DNA from: Paraburkholderia dioscoreae
GTDB taxonomy: Bacteria > Pseudomonadota > Gammaproteobacteria > Burkholderiales > Burkholderiaceae
Length of the DNA stretch: 64,000 nt
Assembly: GCF_902459535.1 (NCBI RefSeq)
Contig: NZ_LR699553.1
Coordinates: 4,092,001-4,156,000, forward strand
Direction of reading: 5' to 3'
In this document: piece by piece, positions 7,163 to 15,062 of the stretch
How positions within the stretch are numbered: position 1 is the stretch's first letter
Layout of the letters: every line of letters begins with the position of its first letter
Translations under genes and position numbers: made by a program
The notes under the pieces: generated by a model
Databases searched by the model: none
Told to the model about the DNA's origin: nothing
What the model saw: only the letters and a program-made list of their open reading frames with translations

Positions 7163-8914
7163 ATGACACCGAATACCTCTGCCAGCCACGCGCTGCCGCC
7201 CGACGAAAAAGTCTCCGCCTGGAGCCTGATCAAGCCCTACTGGGTCTCCGAAGAACGAAACACGGCATGGGGCCTGCTCATCGCGATCATCGTGATGAAT
7301 CTGCTCGTGGTGTGGATCAACGTGCGTCTGAACCGCTGGAGCGCCGACTTCTACAACGCGCTGCAAACCAAGAACGTGCACGACTTCCCGCACCTGCTGA
7401 TGGTGTTCTCGGCACTCGCGTTCGGCTTCATCATTCTCGCCGTGTACGGCCGCTACCTGCGCCAGATGCTCGGGTTCCGCTGGCGCCAGTGGCTCACCAC
7501 GCGCTATCTGAACGAGTGGCTGAAAGACAGCGCGTTCTACCGGATCGAGCGCGACCGCCTCGCCGACAACCCCGACCAGCGGATCAGCGACGATCTGCAA
7601 TCGTTCGCCACCAGCACCCTTTCGCTGACGCTCGACCTGCTGTCCACGGTCGTCACACTGGTGTCGTTCATCACGATCCTGTGGTCGCTCGCCGGCGCGC
7701 TGACCATTTCGCTCGGCGGCATGCCGATCGAGATCCCCGGCTACATGGTGTGGGCCGCGGCGCTTTATGCCGTGGTCGGCTCGCTGATCATCCAGAAAGT
7801 CGGCCATCCGCTCGTGCCGATCAACTACCAGGCGCAGAAAGTCGAGGCGGATTTCCGTTTCGGCCTGATCCGTCTGCGTGAAAACGCCGAGCAGATCGCC
7901 TTCTACAACGGCATGGAAACCGAGAAGAAGAACGCGCACTCGTTGTTCGCGCGCATCCGCGACAACTGGTGGCAGGTGATGAAGTACACCAAGCGCCTCA
8001 CGTTCGTGCTGAGCTTCTACGGCCAGATCGCGATCATCTTCCCGCTGGTGGTCGCCGCGCCCCGCTACTTCGCCGGCGCCTTCACGTTTGGCGTGCTGAT
8101 GCAGATTTCCAGCGCATTCGGCACCGTCAGCGATTCGTTCTCCTGGTTCATCAACAGTTACGGCACCCTGGTCGAATGGCGCGCCACCGTGAACCGGTTG
8201 CGTGAATTCAAGCGTGTCGTGCACGCGCCGCACCTGAAGGAATCGGTCTCGCCGGCTACCGCGCATGGCGGTATCAATCTGCATTTCGTCGACGAAGACA
8301 AACTCACCACCGAAGGTCTCAAACTCGCCCTGCCCAACGGCAATCCGCTGTCGCGCATTCGCGATGTCGCGATCCGGCCGGGCTCGCGCTGGCTGGTACG
8401 CGGCCCGTCGGGTTCGGGCAAAAGCACGCTGATGCGCGCTCTCGCCGGCTTGTGGCCGTTCGGCGACGGCTCGATCGACGCCCCGGTCAACGCGCGCATG
8501 ATGTTCATCCCGCAGGTCAGCTACATGCCGATCGGCACGCTCAAAGCGGCGCTCGCCTACCCGTCCGCCGCCGACACCTACACCGACGACGAATGCCGCG
8601 AAGCGCTCGTCGTCTGTCATCTGTCGGAGTACGCGGACCGTCTGCAGGAATCGGGACACTGGACCCGCATTCTCTCGCCCGGCGAGCAACAGCGCCTTGC
8701 CGCCGCGCGCGTGCTGCTGCACAAGCCGGACTATCTGTTCCTCGACGAAGCGACCAGCGCGCTCGACGCGGAAAACGAGGCGCGCCTGTATCGCCTGTTC
8801 ACGGAAAGGCTGCCGAAGGCGGCGATTGTCAGTGTCGCGCATCGCGAGTCGCTGGCCGCGTTCCATGACGAAACGCTCGACGTCGAGCGCTCGGACGAAG
8901 CGGTCGCGGCATGA
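7163..8914 (+). CDS. SbmA/BacA-like (YddA-type) ABC transporter, fused permease and ATPase
   Basis: About 583 residues from the ATG at 7163, which has AGG six bases upstream. The ORF is open further upstream but those residues look non-coding. The N-terminal half is a membrane domain with about six helices and the family signature RLNRWSADFYNALQ, FRWRQWLTTRYLNEWL and NPDQRISDDL. The C-terminal half is an ABC ATPase: Walker A GPSGSGKST, signature LSPGEQQRLAAARVLL, Walker B YLFLDEATSALD. Relatives take up or export vitamin B12, peptides or long-chain fatty acids. The substrate cannot be read from sequence. The stop overlaps the next gene by four bases. Confidence 0.87.
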   Translation: MTPNTSASHALPPDEKVSAWSLIKPYWVSEERNTAWGLLIAIIVMNLLVVWINVRLNRWSADFYNALQTKNVHDFPHLLMVFSALAFGFIILAVYGRYLRQMLGFRWRQWLTTRYLNEWLKDSAFYRIERDRLADNPDQRISDDLQSFATSTLSLTLDLLSTVVTLVSFITILWSLAGALTISLGGMPIEIPGYMVWAAALYAVVGSLIIQKVGHPLVPINYQAQKVEADFRFGLIRLRENAEQIAFYNGMETEKKNAHSLFARIRDNWWQVMKYTKRLTFVLSFYGQIAIIFPLVVAAPRYFAGAFTFGVLMQISSAFGTVSDSFSWFINSYGTLVEWRATVNRLREFKRVVHAPHLKESVSPATAHGGINLHFVDEDKLTTEGLKLALPNGNPLSRIRDVAIRPGSRWLVRGPSGSGKSTLMRALAGLWPFGDGSIDAPVNARMMFIPQVSYMPIGTLKAALAYPSAADTYTDDECREALVVCHLSEYADRLQESGHWTRILSPGEQQRLAAARVLLHKPDYLFLDEATSALDAENEARLYRLFTERLPKAAIVSVAHRESLAAFHDETLDVERSDEAVAA

Positions 8915-9711
8915 GCGACGTCGGCGATCTGAACGAAGCGGGCAGCGCCGGATTCGAGCGCGTCGTGCTGATCACCGGCGCCGGTTCCGGCATCGGCGCC
9001 GCGCTGGCCCGGCGCATTGCCGCGCCACGCTCGGCCTTGATGCTGCACGCACGCGGCGCCGACCACGAAGCGCGTGAACGGCTCGCGCAGGTCGCCGCCG
9101 ATTGCAGCGCGAACGGCTCGCGCTGCGCGACGGTGTACGGCGATCTCGCCGAACGCGGCGCCGCGGAGCATCTGATCCATCAAACGCTGGCGAGCTTCGG
9201 CGCGCTCGATCAACTGGTCGCCAACGCGGGACACGCGCAGCGCCAAACGCTTGGTGGACTCGATCCGGACGCGTTCAGCGCAGCCTTCGCGGCCATGCCT
9301 GCCGCATTCGCGGCGCTCGTCAAACGGGCGACGCCCGCGCTGGAGACGTCGAAGCGCGGCCGCGTGATCGCGCTCAGTTCGTTCGTCGCGCACCGCTATC
9401 GCGCGGACGCGCCGTTTGCCGCGACAGCCGCCGCGAAAGCGGCGCTCGAATCGCTGGCGAAAACCGCCGCGGCGGAACTGGCACCGCACGGCGTGACGGT
9501 CAATTGCGTGGCGCCCGGCTATACGCGTAAAGATCGCGGCCCGAGTGCCGATAATGCAGCGGTGTGGAGTCGCGCCGCCGAAGCGACGCCGCTCGGCCAT
9601 GTCGCCGAACCTGCGGACATCGCCGCGCTGATCGCGTTCCTGCTCTCCGACGAGGCGCGCCACATCACCGGCCAGGTGATCCACATCGACGGCGGCCTCA
9701 CGCTCGGCTGA
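8911..9711 (+). CDS. Short-chain dehydrogenase/reductase-like protein lacking the catalytic Tyr
   Basis: This is a 266-residue Rossmann protein with the SDR cofactor motif TGAGSGIG (residues 22-29), the NAG motif in LVANAGH, a Ser pair in VIALSSF (156-157) and the C-terminal ITGQVIHIDGGLTLG. The catalytic YxxxK position reads T172-A-A-A-K176, so the Tyr is replaced by Thr. The lysine remains. It may be a non-catalytic or altered SDR, or use another residue such as Y163. It is translationally coupled to the ABC transporter (ATGA overlap), suggesting a shared but unknown substrate. Confidence 0.82.
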   Translation: MSDVGDLNEAGSAGFERVVLITGAGSGIGAALARRIAAPRSALMLHARGADHEARERLAQVAADCSANGSRCATVYGDLAERGAAEHLIHQTLASFGALDQLVANAGHAQRQTLGGLDPDAFSAAFAAMPAAFAALVKRATPALETSKRGRVIALSSFVAHRYRADAPFAATAAAKAALESLAKTAAAELAPHGVTVNCVAPGYTRKDRGPSADNAAVWSRAAEATPLGHVAEPADIAALIAFLLSDEARHITGQVIHIDGGLTLG

Positions 9712-9997
9712 GCGAAAGGCGCCACGCAAGCCGCAGGTACCTCACAAGAGCCACACGTGCGGCACCTCGGCCGCAACGCCTCCTCACGCAGCCACGCCAG
9801 AACGCAGCGCGCCGGCCGCCAACCCTGGCGATGCCAGGCTCGCGCCGCAACATCCCGAAACACGCGAGAAGAGTTCGAAAGCATTTGCGAAGCCGGCAAG
9901 CTGTTCTGTGCTTTGAAAATGCCCTCCGGCGGCGACGATAGTCGTGCGGGCCGTACCACGTCCTGCCCCACGTCATTCACCGCTACTGGATTCTCAC

Positions 9998-10465
9998 ATG
10001 TCATTCGATCGCCGCTTCCATCCTTTGACCCAGCGTCTCGCGCTTGCGCTCGGCGCGCTGCTCGTCGCGAGCGCCGCGCATGCGGCACAAGCGAACCAGG
10101 CCAGTCTCGCTCACGAGCCGGCCGACGTTTGCCCCGCGCTCAAGCACATCGTCGACGCCGCTGATTTCCGGCAGTTGCAGACCCAATCCGCCGCGCAACT
10201 GCCGGGCACGGAAAGCGTCGACGACTGCCGCGCCAGCACGCATGCATACGATTGCCACTGGCGCGCGCACTGGCAAGCCGACGGTGTCGTCTCCGATCCG
10301 CTCGAAGAATTCGGCGCCGATATCGCGGCCTGCTTCCCGAATGTCGTGCATGACATCAACACTCCGACGCGCCAGCATTTCATCGTGACCACCGCCGAGC
10401 GGCGCGTCAGTGTCACGGCAAGCGTGCAGGGGCAGAACGAATTGCGCCTGCGCGTCACGCGCTGA
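9998..10465 (+). CDS. Small periplasmic protein of unknown function
   Basis: This 155-residue protein starts at an ATG followed by a clear Sec signal peptide (LTQRLALALGALLVASAAHA, cleavage likely after AHA). The mature part of about 125 residues has four Cys (CPAL, DDCRAS, YDCHW, AACFP), so one or two disulfides are possible. I recognise no domain. The frame is open 54 bp further upstream, but that would spoil the signal peptide. It precedes a lipoprotein gene and may be co-transcribed with it. Function unknown. Confidence 0.65.
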   Translation: MSFDRRFHPLTQRLALALGALLVASAAHAAQANQASLAHEPADVCPALKHIVDAADFRQLQTQSAAQLPGTESVDDCRASTHAYDCHWRAHWQADGVVSDPLEEFGADIAACFPNVVHDINTPTRQHFIVTTAERRVSVTASVQGQNELRLRVTR

Positions 10466-10533
10466 GCGTGAGCCCGATCGCCGTTACCCGCTGTGATTCC
10501 CGCAATTCTCCGACCGCCGCCCGACGCCGCCTC

Positions 10534-11175
10534 ATGACCTTCATGCCGACCATGCGCGCTGACGCTTTCACGCGAGCCCCACGGGCCGCGTGGATCGCGT
10601 TGTGGCGTCCGTGCGCGTGGCTCGCCGTCTCCGCGACCCTGGCGCTCGGCTTGAACGGCTGCGCATGGACGCTGATCCAGGCCGCCGACGCCACCGGTTC
10701 AGTCATACAGGCGGGCTACGCGATCGCCGCGAACTACTCGTCGCCGACCTTCGTCAACGGCCGGCCGGCCGACGTGCGCCACGTCTGCGTCGAAGTGAAT
10801 CAGAACGTGTCGGTCGGCGATTTCGTGCCGGCGCTGCAACTCGCGCTCGACCGGCGCGGCATTCGTTCGGACGTCTACAATCCGGGCACATCGCCCGCCG
10901 GCTGCGAGGCACGCCTCGTCTACAACGCCGCGATCGATTACGGCCGCCGCTCGTTCAGCGACGAAACGATCCAGTACCTGTCGATCATCGACCTGACGCT
11001 GATCCAGAACGGCCGTATTCTGGTCACGGCCCGCTATCAGACCGGCGGCCTGAACACCGACCGCTTCTCTTCGGCCTCGACCAAGCTCAATGGCCTGATC
11101 GCGCGAATGGTAGTGGATCGGACCGACTTCGGGCGCCAGCCGCCGCAGACCATTCAGACTTCCCAGGCGAACTAG
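10534..11175 (+). CDS. Putative outer-membrane lipoprotein of unknown function
   Basis: A hydrophobic signal segment (CAWLAVSATLALGLNGC) ends in the lipobox LNGC, so the protein is probably lipid-anchored. The mature part of about 170 residues has predicted beta-rich stretches (RHVCVEVNQNVSVGDFVPAL, IIDLTLIQNGRILVTARYQTGG). I do not recognise a family. Three ATGs at 10534, 10543 and 10552 are possible starts, and an upstream GTG at 10468 is in frame. None has a strong ribosome site. It lies between a small periplasmic protein and an orphan response regulator. Confidence 0.68.
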   Translation: MTFMPTMRADAFTRAPRAAWIALWRPCAWLAVSATLALGLNGCAWTLIQAADATGSVIQAGYAIAANYSSPTFVNGRPADVRHVCVEVNQNVSVGDFVPALQLALDRRGIRSDVYNPGTSPAGCEARLVYNAAIDYGRRSFSDETIQYLSIIDLTLIQNGRILVTARYQTGGLNTDRFSSASTKLNGLIARMVVDRTDFGRQPPQTIQTSQAN

Positions 11176-11232
11176 GCGCGCGGGCCTCTTGCTTTCTCTT
11201 ACATGGGAAAGGATTCGAAAGCGTGACGTGCT

Positions 11233-11260
11233 TTGCTGCGCGCGCACGCTTCTCTAAGAT
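11233..11260 (+). promoter_or_regulatory. Candidate promoter giving a leaderless mRNA for the orphan response regulator
   Basis: TTGCTG and TAAGAT are 16 bp apart, and the -10 ends only seven bases before the ATG at 11268. Transcription would begin at or next to the start codon. No Shine-Dalgarno sequence precedes that ATG, which fits a leaderless message. Prediction only. Confidence 0.35.
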
Positions 11261-11267
11261 GACCTGA

Positions 11268-12005
11268 ATGAACCCATCCATTCTTGTCGTCGACGACGAC
11301 CCCGTCGTACGTGAGCTCGTCAGCGGATATCTGCAGGGACGCGGCTTCAAGGTCGACACGCTCGAACACGGCATGGCGCTGCAGCGCCAATTGCAGGACG
11401 AGCGGCCAGCCCTGATCGTGCTCGACATCATGATGCCGGAGCTCGACGGCATCAGCGCGCTGCGCGCGTTGCGCGTAGCCGGCGACGACATTCCCGTGAT
11501 TCTGCTGACCGCGCGTGCCGATCCCATCGACCGCGTGATCGGCCTCGAACTCGGCGCGGACGACTATCTCGGCAAGCCCTTCGAACCGAGCGAACTGGTC
11601 GCGCGGATTCGCACCGTGCTGCGCCGTCGCGGCTCCATTGCCCCGAGCGCGCCGGAGCAGCGCGCGCCATACCGCTTCGGCCGTTTCGAAGTGAATTTCC
11701 CGGCGCGCGAATTGCGCCGGGACGGCGAGCGCATTGCGTTGCGTTCGAGCGAATTCGCCATGCTCAAGATATTCGTCTCCCACGCGATGACCGTGCTCAC
11801 GCGCGCGCAGTTGCTGGAGAAGCTGCACGGCAATAGCGAGTTGCATCGCAATCGCAGCCTGGACGTCTCGATCTGGCGTTTGCGCCGGCTGATCGAAGTC
11901 GATCCGTCCGAGCCGCGCTATGTGCAAACCGTGTGGGGACGCGGCTACGTGTTCGTGCCGGACGGTGAAATCGGCGCAGCCGAACGCGACGCGCCGCTGG
12001 CCTGA
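11268..12005 (+). CDS. OmpR/PhoB-family response regulator, no adjacent kinase
   Basis: The receiver domain (residues 1-120) has the acidic pocket VVDDDP, the phosphorylatable Asp in VLDIMMPELDG, Thr in ILLTARAD and Lys in YLGKPFEPSEL. The C-terminal winged-helix domain (about 130-235) carries YRFGRFEVNFPARELRR, LRSSEFAMLKIF, SLDVSIWRLRRLIEVDP and WGRGYVFVPDG. It binds DNA when phosphorylated. No histidine kinase is adjacent. It is a clear paralogue of the regulator at 14322, so the kinase at 15059 may serve both, or the partner lies elsewhere. Confidence 0.93.
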   Translation: MNPSILVVDDDPVVRELVSGYLQGRGFKVDTLEHGMALQRQLQDERPALIVLDIMMPELDGISALRALRVAGDDIPVILLTARADPIDRVIGLELGADDYLGKPFEPSELVARIRTVLRRRGSIAPSAPEQRAPYRFGRFEVNFPARELRRDGERIALRSSEFAMLKIFVSHAMTVLTRAQLLEKLHGNSELHRNRSLDVSIWRLRRLIEVDPSEPRYVQTVWGRGYVFVPDGEIGAAERDAPLA

Positions 12006-12077
12006 CCGGGTGACGCAAGGTGCGATGGATATCGCCTCTTGCACCGCTGCGCGTCAGCTATCCAGCACGCCGGCCGC

Positions 12078-12746
12078 TCAGAACGTCAGCACGCTCAGGA
12101 ACATTCTCTGCAGCCAGCCCATTGTCGTGGCGTCGGACACCATCCCCACACCGGCCTGTTCGATACGCGCGTTCGCCACCTTGCCCGACGCAACATAGTT
12201 GCCCGCTTCGATATCCTTGGGATTGACGATGCCCGACAGGCGCAGCCGGTCGCGGTTGCCGCTCATCGCAATGACCTTCTCGCCCGACACCACCAGGTTG
12301 CCGGTCGACATCGTGCCGATCACCGTGACGGCAAGCGTGCCGCTCATGCCGCTGACATCGGTGAGACTGCCTTGCCCCTTGTAGTCGGTGCTCGCCGAGC
12401 CGATGTTGAACAATCGCGCGAGTCGCGCGGCGGCATTGGTGGAGTGGTCGGCGGCGTCGGCGGTAATACTGCTCGAACGGCTCGCCGCGGCGGTCGCGCT
12501 GTTATTGCCGCTATACGATTCCGCGAGACGGATCGTCAATACGTCGCCGATATGTTGCGCGCGCGGTGTTTCGTATAGCAGCAACGGAGCGCCGGCCTGA
12601 TAGATCGCGCCTTGCGTGTTGACGTTCAACGGCGCCGAGGCGAGCGGGGGCGCCATCGGCGTATCCACGATCGAATTTTGCCGGCTCGCGCAAGCCGCGA
12701 GGCAGGCCGCCGCGCCTAGCGCGACAGTGAGACGTAGCGCAGTCAT
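12078..12746 (-). CDS. flgH: FlgH-like flagellar L-ring lipoprotein, outside a flagellar operon
   Basis: This is a 222-residue lipoprotein. The ATG has AAGGAG five bases upstream, and the signal peptide ends in CLAAC. The mature region matches FlgH: GAIYQAGAPLLLYETPRAQHIGDVLTIRL, NGNLVV-type segment GNLVVSGEKVIAMSG, LRLSGIVNPKDIEAGNYVAS, VANARIEQAGVG and the C-terminal MGWLQRMFLSVLTF. FlgH forms the outer-membrane bushing of the flagellar rod. No other flagellar gene is within the window, so this is either an extra copy or one adapted to another secretion structure. It converges with the orphan response regulator. Confidence 0.8.
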   Translation of the reverse strand: MTALRLTVALGAAACLAACASRQNSIVDTPMAPPLASAPLNVNTQGAIYQAGAPLLLYETPRAQHIGDVLTIRLAESYSGNNSATAAASRSSSITADAADHSTNAAARLARLFNIGSASTDYKGQGSLTDVSGMSGTLAVTVIGTMSTGNLVVSGEKVIAMSGNRDRLRLSGIVNPKDIEAGNYVASGKVANARIEQAGVGMVSDATTMGWLQRMFLSVLTF

Positions 12747-12798
12747 GCATGCTCCTTGTTCGAAACGGGCCTCACGGCCACACACTCAATGCCGCTCA

Positions 12799-13512
12799 TC
12801 AACCCGCCTCGGCGCCGCTCGCCTGCCATTGCCGCACGACCGACTTCACCCACGCATCCGAGCCCTTCAGCAAATAGGTGAGCGTGCCGTTGCGAGTGCC
12901 CGGCAGAAAGCACAACGTGATCGAACTCACCGCGTTTTCCCAGACGTACGTGGGCATTGCGCCCGAGGCCGACACGTTCTGCGTCGCCTGACGCGGTGGC
13001 CCGTAGCGGTCCGCGAGCGCGTCGCGCAAGTCCTCGGCGGTGATCTCGTCGATCACGAAAGAAATTTCGTACAGCCGCAGCGCGCGTTGCCCGTCCACGC
13101 GCGCAAAGCGCAGCACATGCTCCAGCGCGGGCGCGCCGTCGACCACCGCTTGCGACACCACCCAGCCGTTGTCCGCGCGATATGCCCAGCGGCATGCCAC
13201 CGTCAGGCTCTCGTGCGACTTCAGCCGCATGCCGAGCGCGCCCGCCTGCACGTCCGTCTCGCAGACCGGCACGCTGCCGGGCGGCGTGGCCCGCACGGTC
13301 GAGCCCGCACGGAATTCGTCGAGCGTGATGCCGAGCGCGACGCCACGGAACGCGAACGGCGCGTCTTGCGGGCGCCGCCGTGCATCGGCGGAAGGTTCTT
13401 TCGACGCGGCGCTCGACGCACCCGTCTCACGCACGAGCGGCTGCGCTTCAACGGTCAACGAAAACACGCCGCCCAGCAATGCCAGCGCGCAGGCAATCCG
13501 TTTGAGTGTCAT
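12799..13512 (-). CDS. Exported protein of unknown function
   Basis: This 237-residue protein has a plausible Sec signal peptide (MTLKRIACALALLGGVFSL, cleavage near VEAQ). The mature part has one central region FAFRGVALGITLDEFRAG, often seen in exported proteins of this size where it precedes a beta sandwich, plus several Cys (PVCETD, LTVACRWAY, ITLCFLPG). No family is recognised with certainty. It lies 52 bp upstream of flgH on the same strand and may be in the same transcript. Confidence 0.62.
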   Translation of the reverse strand: MTLKRIACALALLGGVFSLTVEAQPLVRETGASSAASKEPSADARRRPQDAPFAFRGVALGITLDEFRAGSTVRATPPGSVPVCETDVQAGALGMRLKSHESLTVACRWAYRADNGWVVSQAVVDGAPALEHVLRFARVDGQRALRLYEISFVIDEITAEDLRDALADRYGPPRQATQNVSASGAMPTYVWENAVSSITLCFLPGTRNGTLTYLLKGSDAWVKSVVRQWQASGAEAG

Positions 13513-13515
13513 GAT

Positions 13516-13713
13516 TCAGTCGATGGCGGATGAACACATGTCGAACGGCGAGGCCGCGGCATGGCCGACGACCGGGATGATTTTCAGTGTGGCCGAGGTC
13601 AGCCGGCACGGCAGCGCGGCGACGGCACAGCCACCCAGAGGCAGCAGCGCCGCGCCGAGCGTCAACCACGCGGCAATTCGCATGAAGCGGTGAAGAATTC
13701 TCGGGGTCGACAC
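13516..13713 (-). CDS. Small lipoprotein of unknown function
   Basis: This is a predicted lipoprotein of about 65 residues with a hydrophobic segment ending in the lipobox LGGC and a short mature part (AVAALPCRLTSATLKIIPVVGHAAASP). Small lipoproteins with this ALPCR-x-TSA-x-LK-PVVGH pattern are, from memory, common in Burkholderiaceae, but their role is unknown. The start may be the GTG at 13713 (AGAGG upstream) or the ATG at 13683. It ends three bases before the next minus-strand gene begins. Confidence 0.6.
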   Translation of the reverse strand: MSTPRILHRFMRIAAWLTLGAALLPLGGCAVAALPCRLTSATLKIIPVVGHAAASPFDMCSSAID

Positions 13714-13728
13714 ACGGGCCTCTGTACG

Positions 13729-13911
13729 TCAGGCTGTGGTATTGACGTGATGCCCGACGAGCCCGGCAGGCAGCGACGGCTGTGTCCGGCTGGCGGACTC
13801 CCGTGTCTGCGCGGCGGCACTCGAACTGTTGGCGGCTGCGGGCCTTTCCGTCGGCGGCGTTGGCGCCAGCGAAGAAAAGCGGGTGGAGGTGAGATTGCTG
13901 GGAACGGTCAT
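13729..13911 (-). CDS. Hypothetical 60-residue protein, Ser/Thr/Pro/Ala rich
   Basis: An ATG at 13911 with GAGG six bases upstream opens a 60-codon frame. The product is low-complexity (Ser, Thr, Pro, Ala), with no signal peptide or domain. It lies 15 bp upstream of the small lipoprotein gene on the same strand, so it could be the first gene of that unit. The composition also suits chance coding in GC-rich DNA. Low confidence. Confidence 0.3.
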   Translation of the reverse strand: MTVPSNLTSTRFSSLAPTPPTERPAAANSSSAAAQTRESASRTQPSLPAGLVGHHVNTTA

Positions 13912-14321
13912 GATGAGCCTCGCGTGGCGCTAGGTTTCGATTTCACGCCGCCTGCCGTGGGCCCAAGGCGTTAGGCTGTTTTCAGCATGCGGCGCAACGT
14001 ACTGCACGACGAATCATCTCGCTGCACACGCGGTGCCGATGCACGAAGGAACGCGCGCTTTCCGGCGGTTCTTACGAGCCGTTGCGCGCCGTTTCGGCCA
14101 GTTCCAAATACGCGCAAATTCTTTCTTGGGAGGAATGTTGGGGATGCGAAGCGGGCCGCGGGCGCTGCTGCGCACATTGCCGAATATGGCCGCGCTGAAT
14201 ATCCCGTGAGCCTTGTGTGACGGTCGCCGCAAACGAGCCGCCGACAGCCGCGCAGCGTGACGTAAGCATTGGTAAGAAAACAGTCGGACGCCTGTCGCAC
14301 ATGCCAGTCTAGAATTTCGCC
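13912..14321. other. Gene-free stretch between the hypothetical genes and the second response regulator
   Basis: I see no supported gene on either strand in these 410 bp. Open frames here lack ribosome sites and sensible composition. Base composition is more mixed than in the flanking genes. The last 15 bp hold the -10-like element of the response regulator gene. Confidence 0.5.
14310..14315 (+). promoter_or_regulatory. Candidate -10 element placing transcription start at the response-regulator ATG
   Basis: TAGAAT ends six bases before the ATG at 14322, and no Shine-Dalgarno sequence precedes that ATG. The arrangement copies the one upstream of the paralogous regulator at 11268. No clear -35 is visible. 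Prediction only. Confidence 0.3.
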
Positions 14322-15062
14322 ATGAATCCACAGGTCCTTATCGTCGACGACGATCCGGTCGTACGCGATCTGCTTTGCAAGTTTCTGCAATCGAACGGCT
14401 TCGATGCGTCCGTGCTCCACGACGGCACCCATCTCCAGCGCCGGCTCGAACGTGAACGGCCATCGGTCGTCGTGCTCGACATCATGATGCCGAACACCGA
14501 CGGCCTGCGCGCGCTCACCGCGCTGCGCGCCGCCGGCGACGATATCCCGGTGATCTTCGTGACGGCGCGCGGCACGGTGGCCGACCGCATTGTCGGACTC
14601 TCGCTCGGCGCGGACGACTACCTGACCAAGCCGTTCGACCCACGCGAATTGCTCGCGCGCATCCACACGGTGCTGCGCCGGCGCGGGCCGTCCACCACGA
14701 GCGCGCCGGAAGCCCGCAAGCCGTATCGCTTCGGTCCGTTCGAGCTCGACTTCGCAACCCGTTCGCTGTGCCGGGACAGTTCGAAACTGCCGCTGCGCGA
14801 CAGTGAGTTCGCGCTCCTGAAGATCTTCGTCAACAATCCGTACAAGGTGCTCTCGCGCGTGCTGATTCACGATCTCGTGCATCGCGACAATCTCGCCTTC
14901 CGCGACCGCAGCCTCGACGTGCCGATCTGGCGCCTGCGCCGCGTGATCGAAGACGATCCGTCGAACCCCTGCTACGTGCAGACGGTGCGCGGCAAAGGCT
15001 ATGTGTTCGTGCCCGACGCCGACGGCACACCCTTCGCCGACGAGGCCGCCAGAGGCGCATGA
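14322..15062 (+). CDS. OmpR-family response regulator paired with a histidine kinase
   Basis: This 246-residue regulator has the receiver acidic pocket IVDDDP, the Asp of VVLDIMMPNTDG, Thr of IFVTARGT and Lys of YLTKPFDPREL. A winged-helix output domain follows, with YRFGPFELDF, LRDSEFALLKIFVNNP, SLDVPIWRLRRVIEDDP and VRGKGYVFVPDA. It is closely related to the regulator at 11268 over its full length, pointing to duplication. Its TGA overlaps the kinase ATG by four bases, so the two form a coupled two-component pair. Regulon unknown. Confidence 0.94.
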   Translation: MNPQVLIVDDDPVVRDLLCKFLQSNGFDASVLHDGTHLQRRLERERPSVVVLDIMMPNTDGLRALTALRAAGDDIPVIFVTARGTVADRIVGLSLGADDYLTKPFDPRELLARIHTVLRRRGPSTTSAPEARKPYRFGPFELDFATRSLCRDSSKLPLRDSEFALLKIFVNNPYKVLSRVLIHDLVHRDNLAFRDRSLDVPIWRLRRVIEDDPSNPCYVQTVRGKGYVFVPDADGTPFADEAARGA

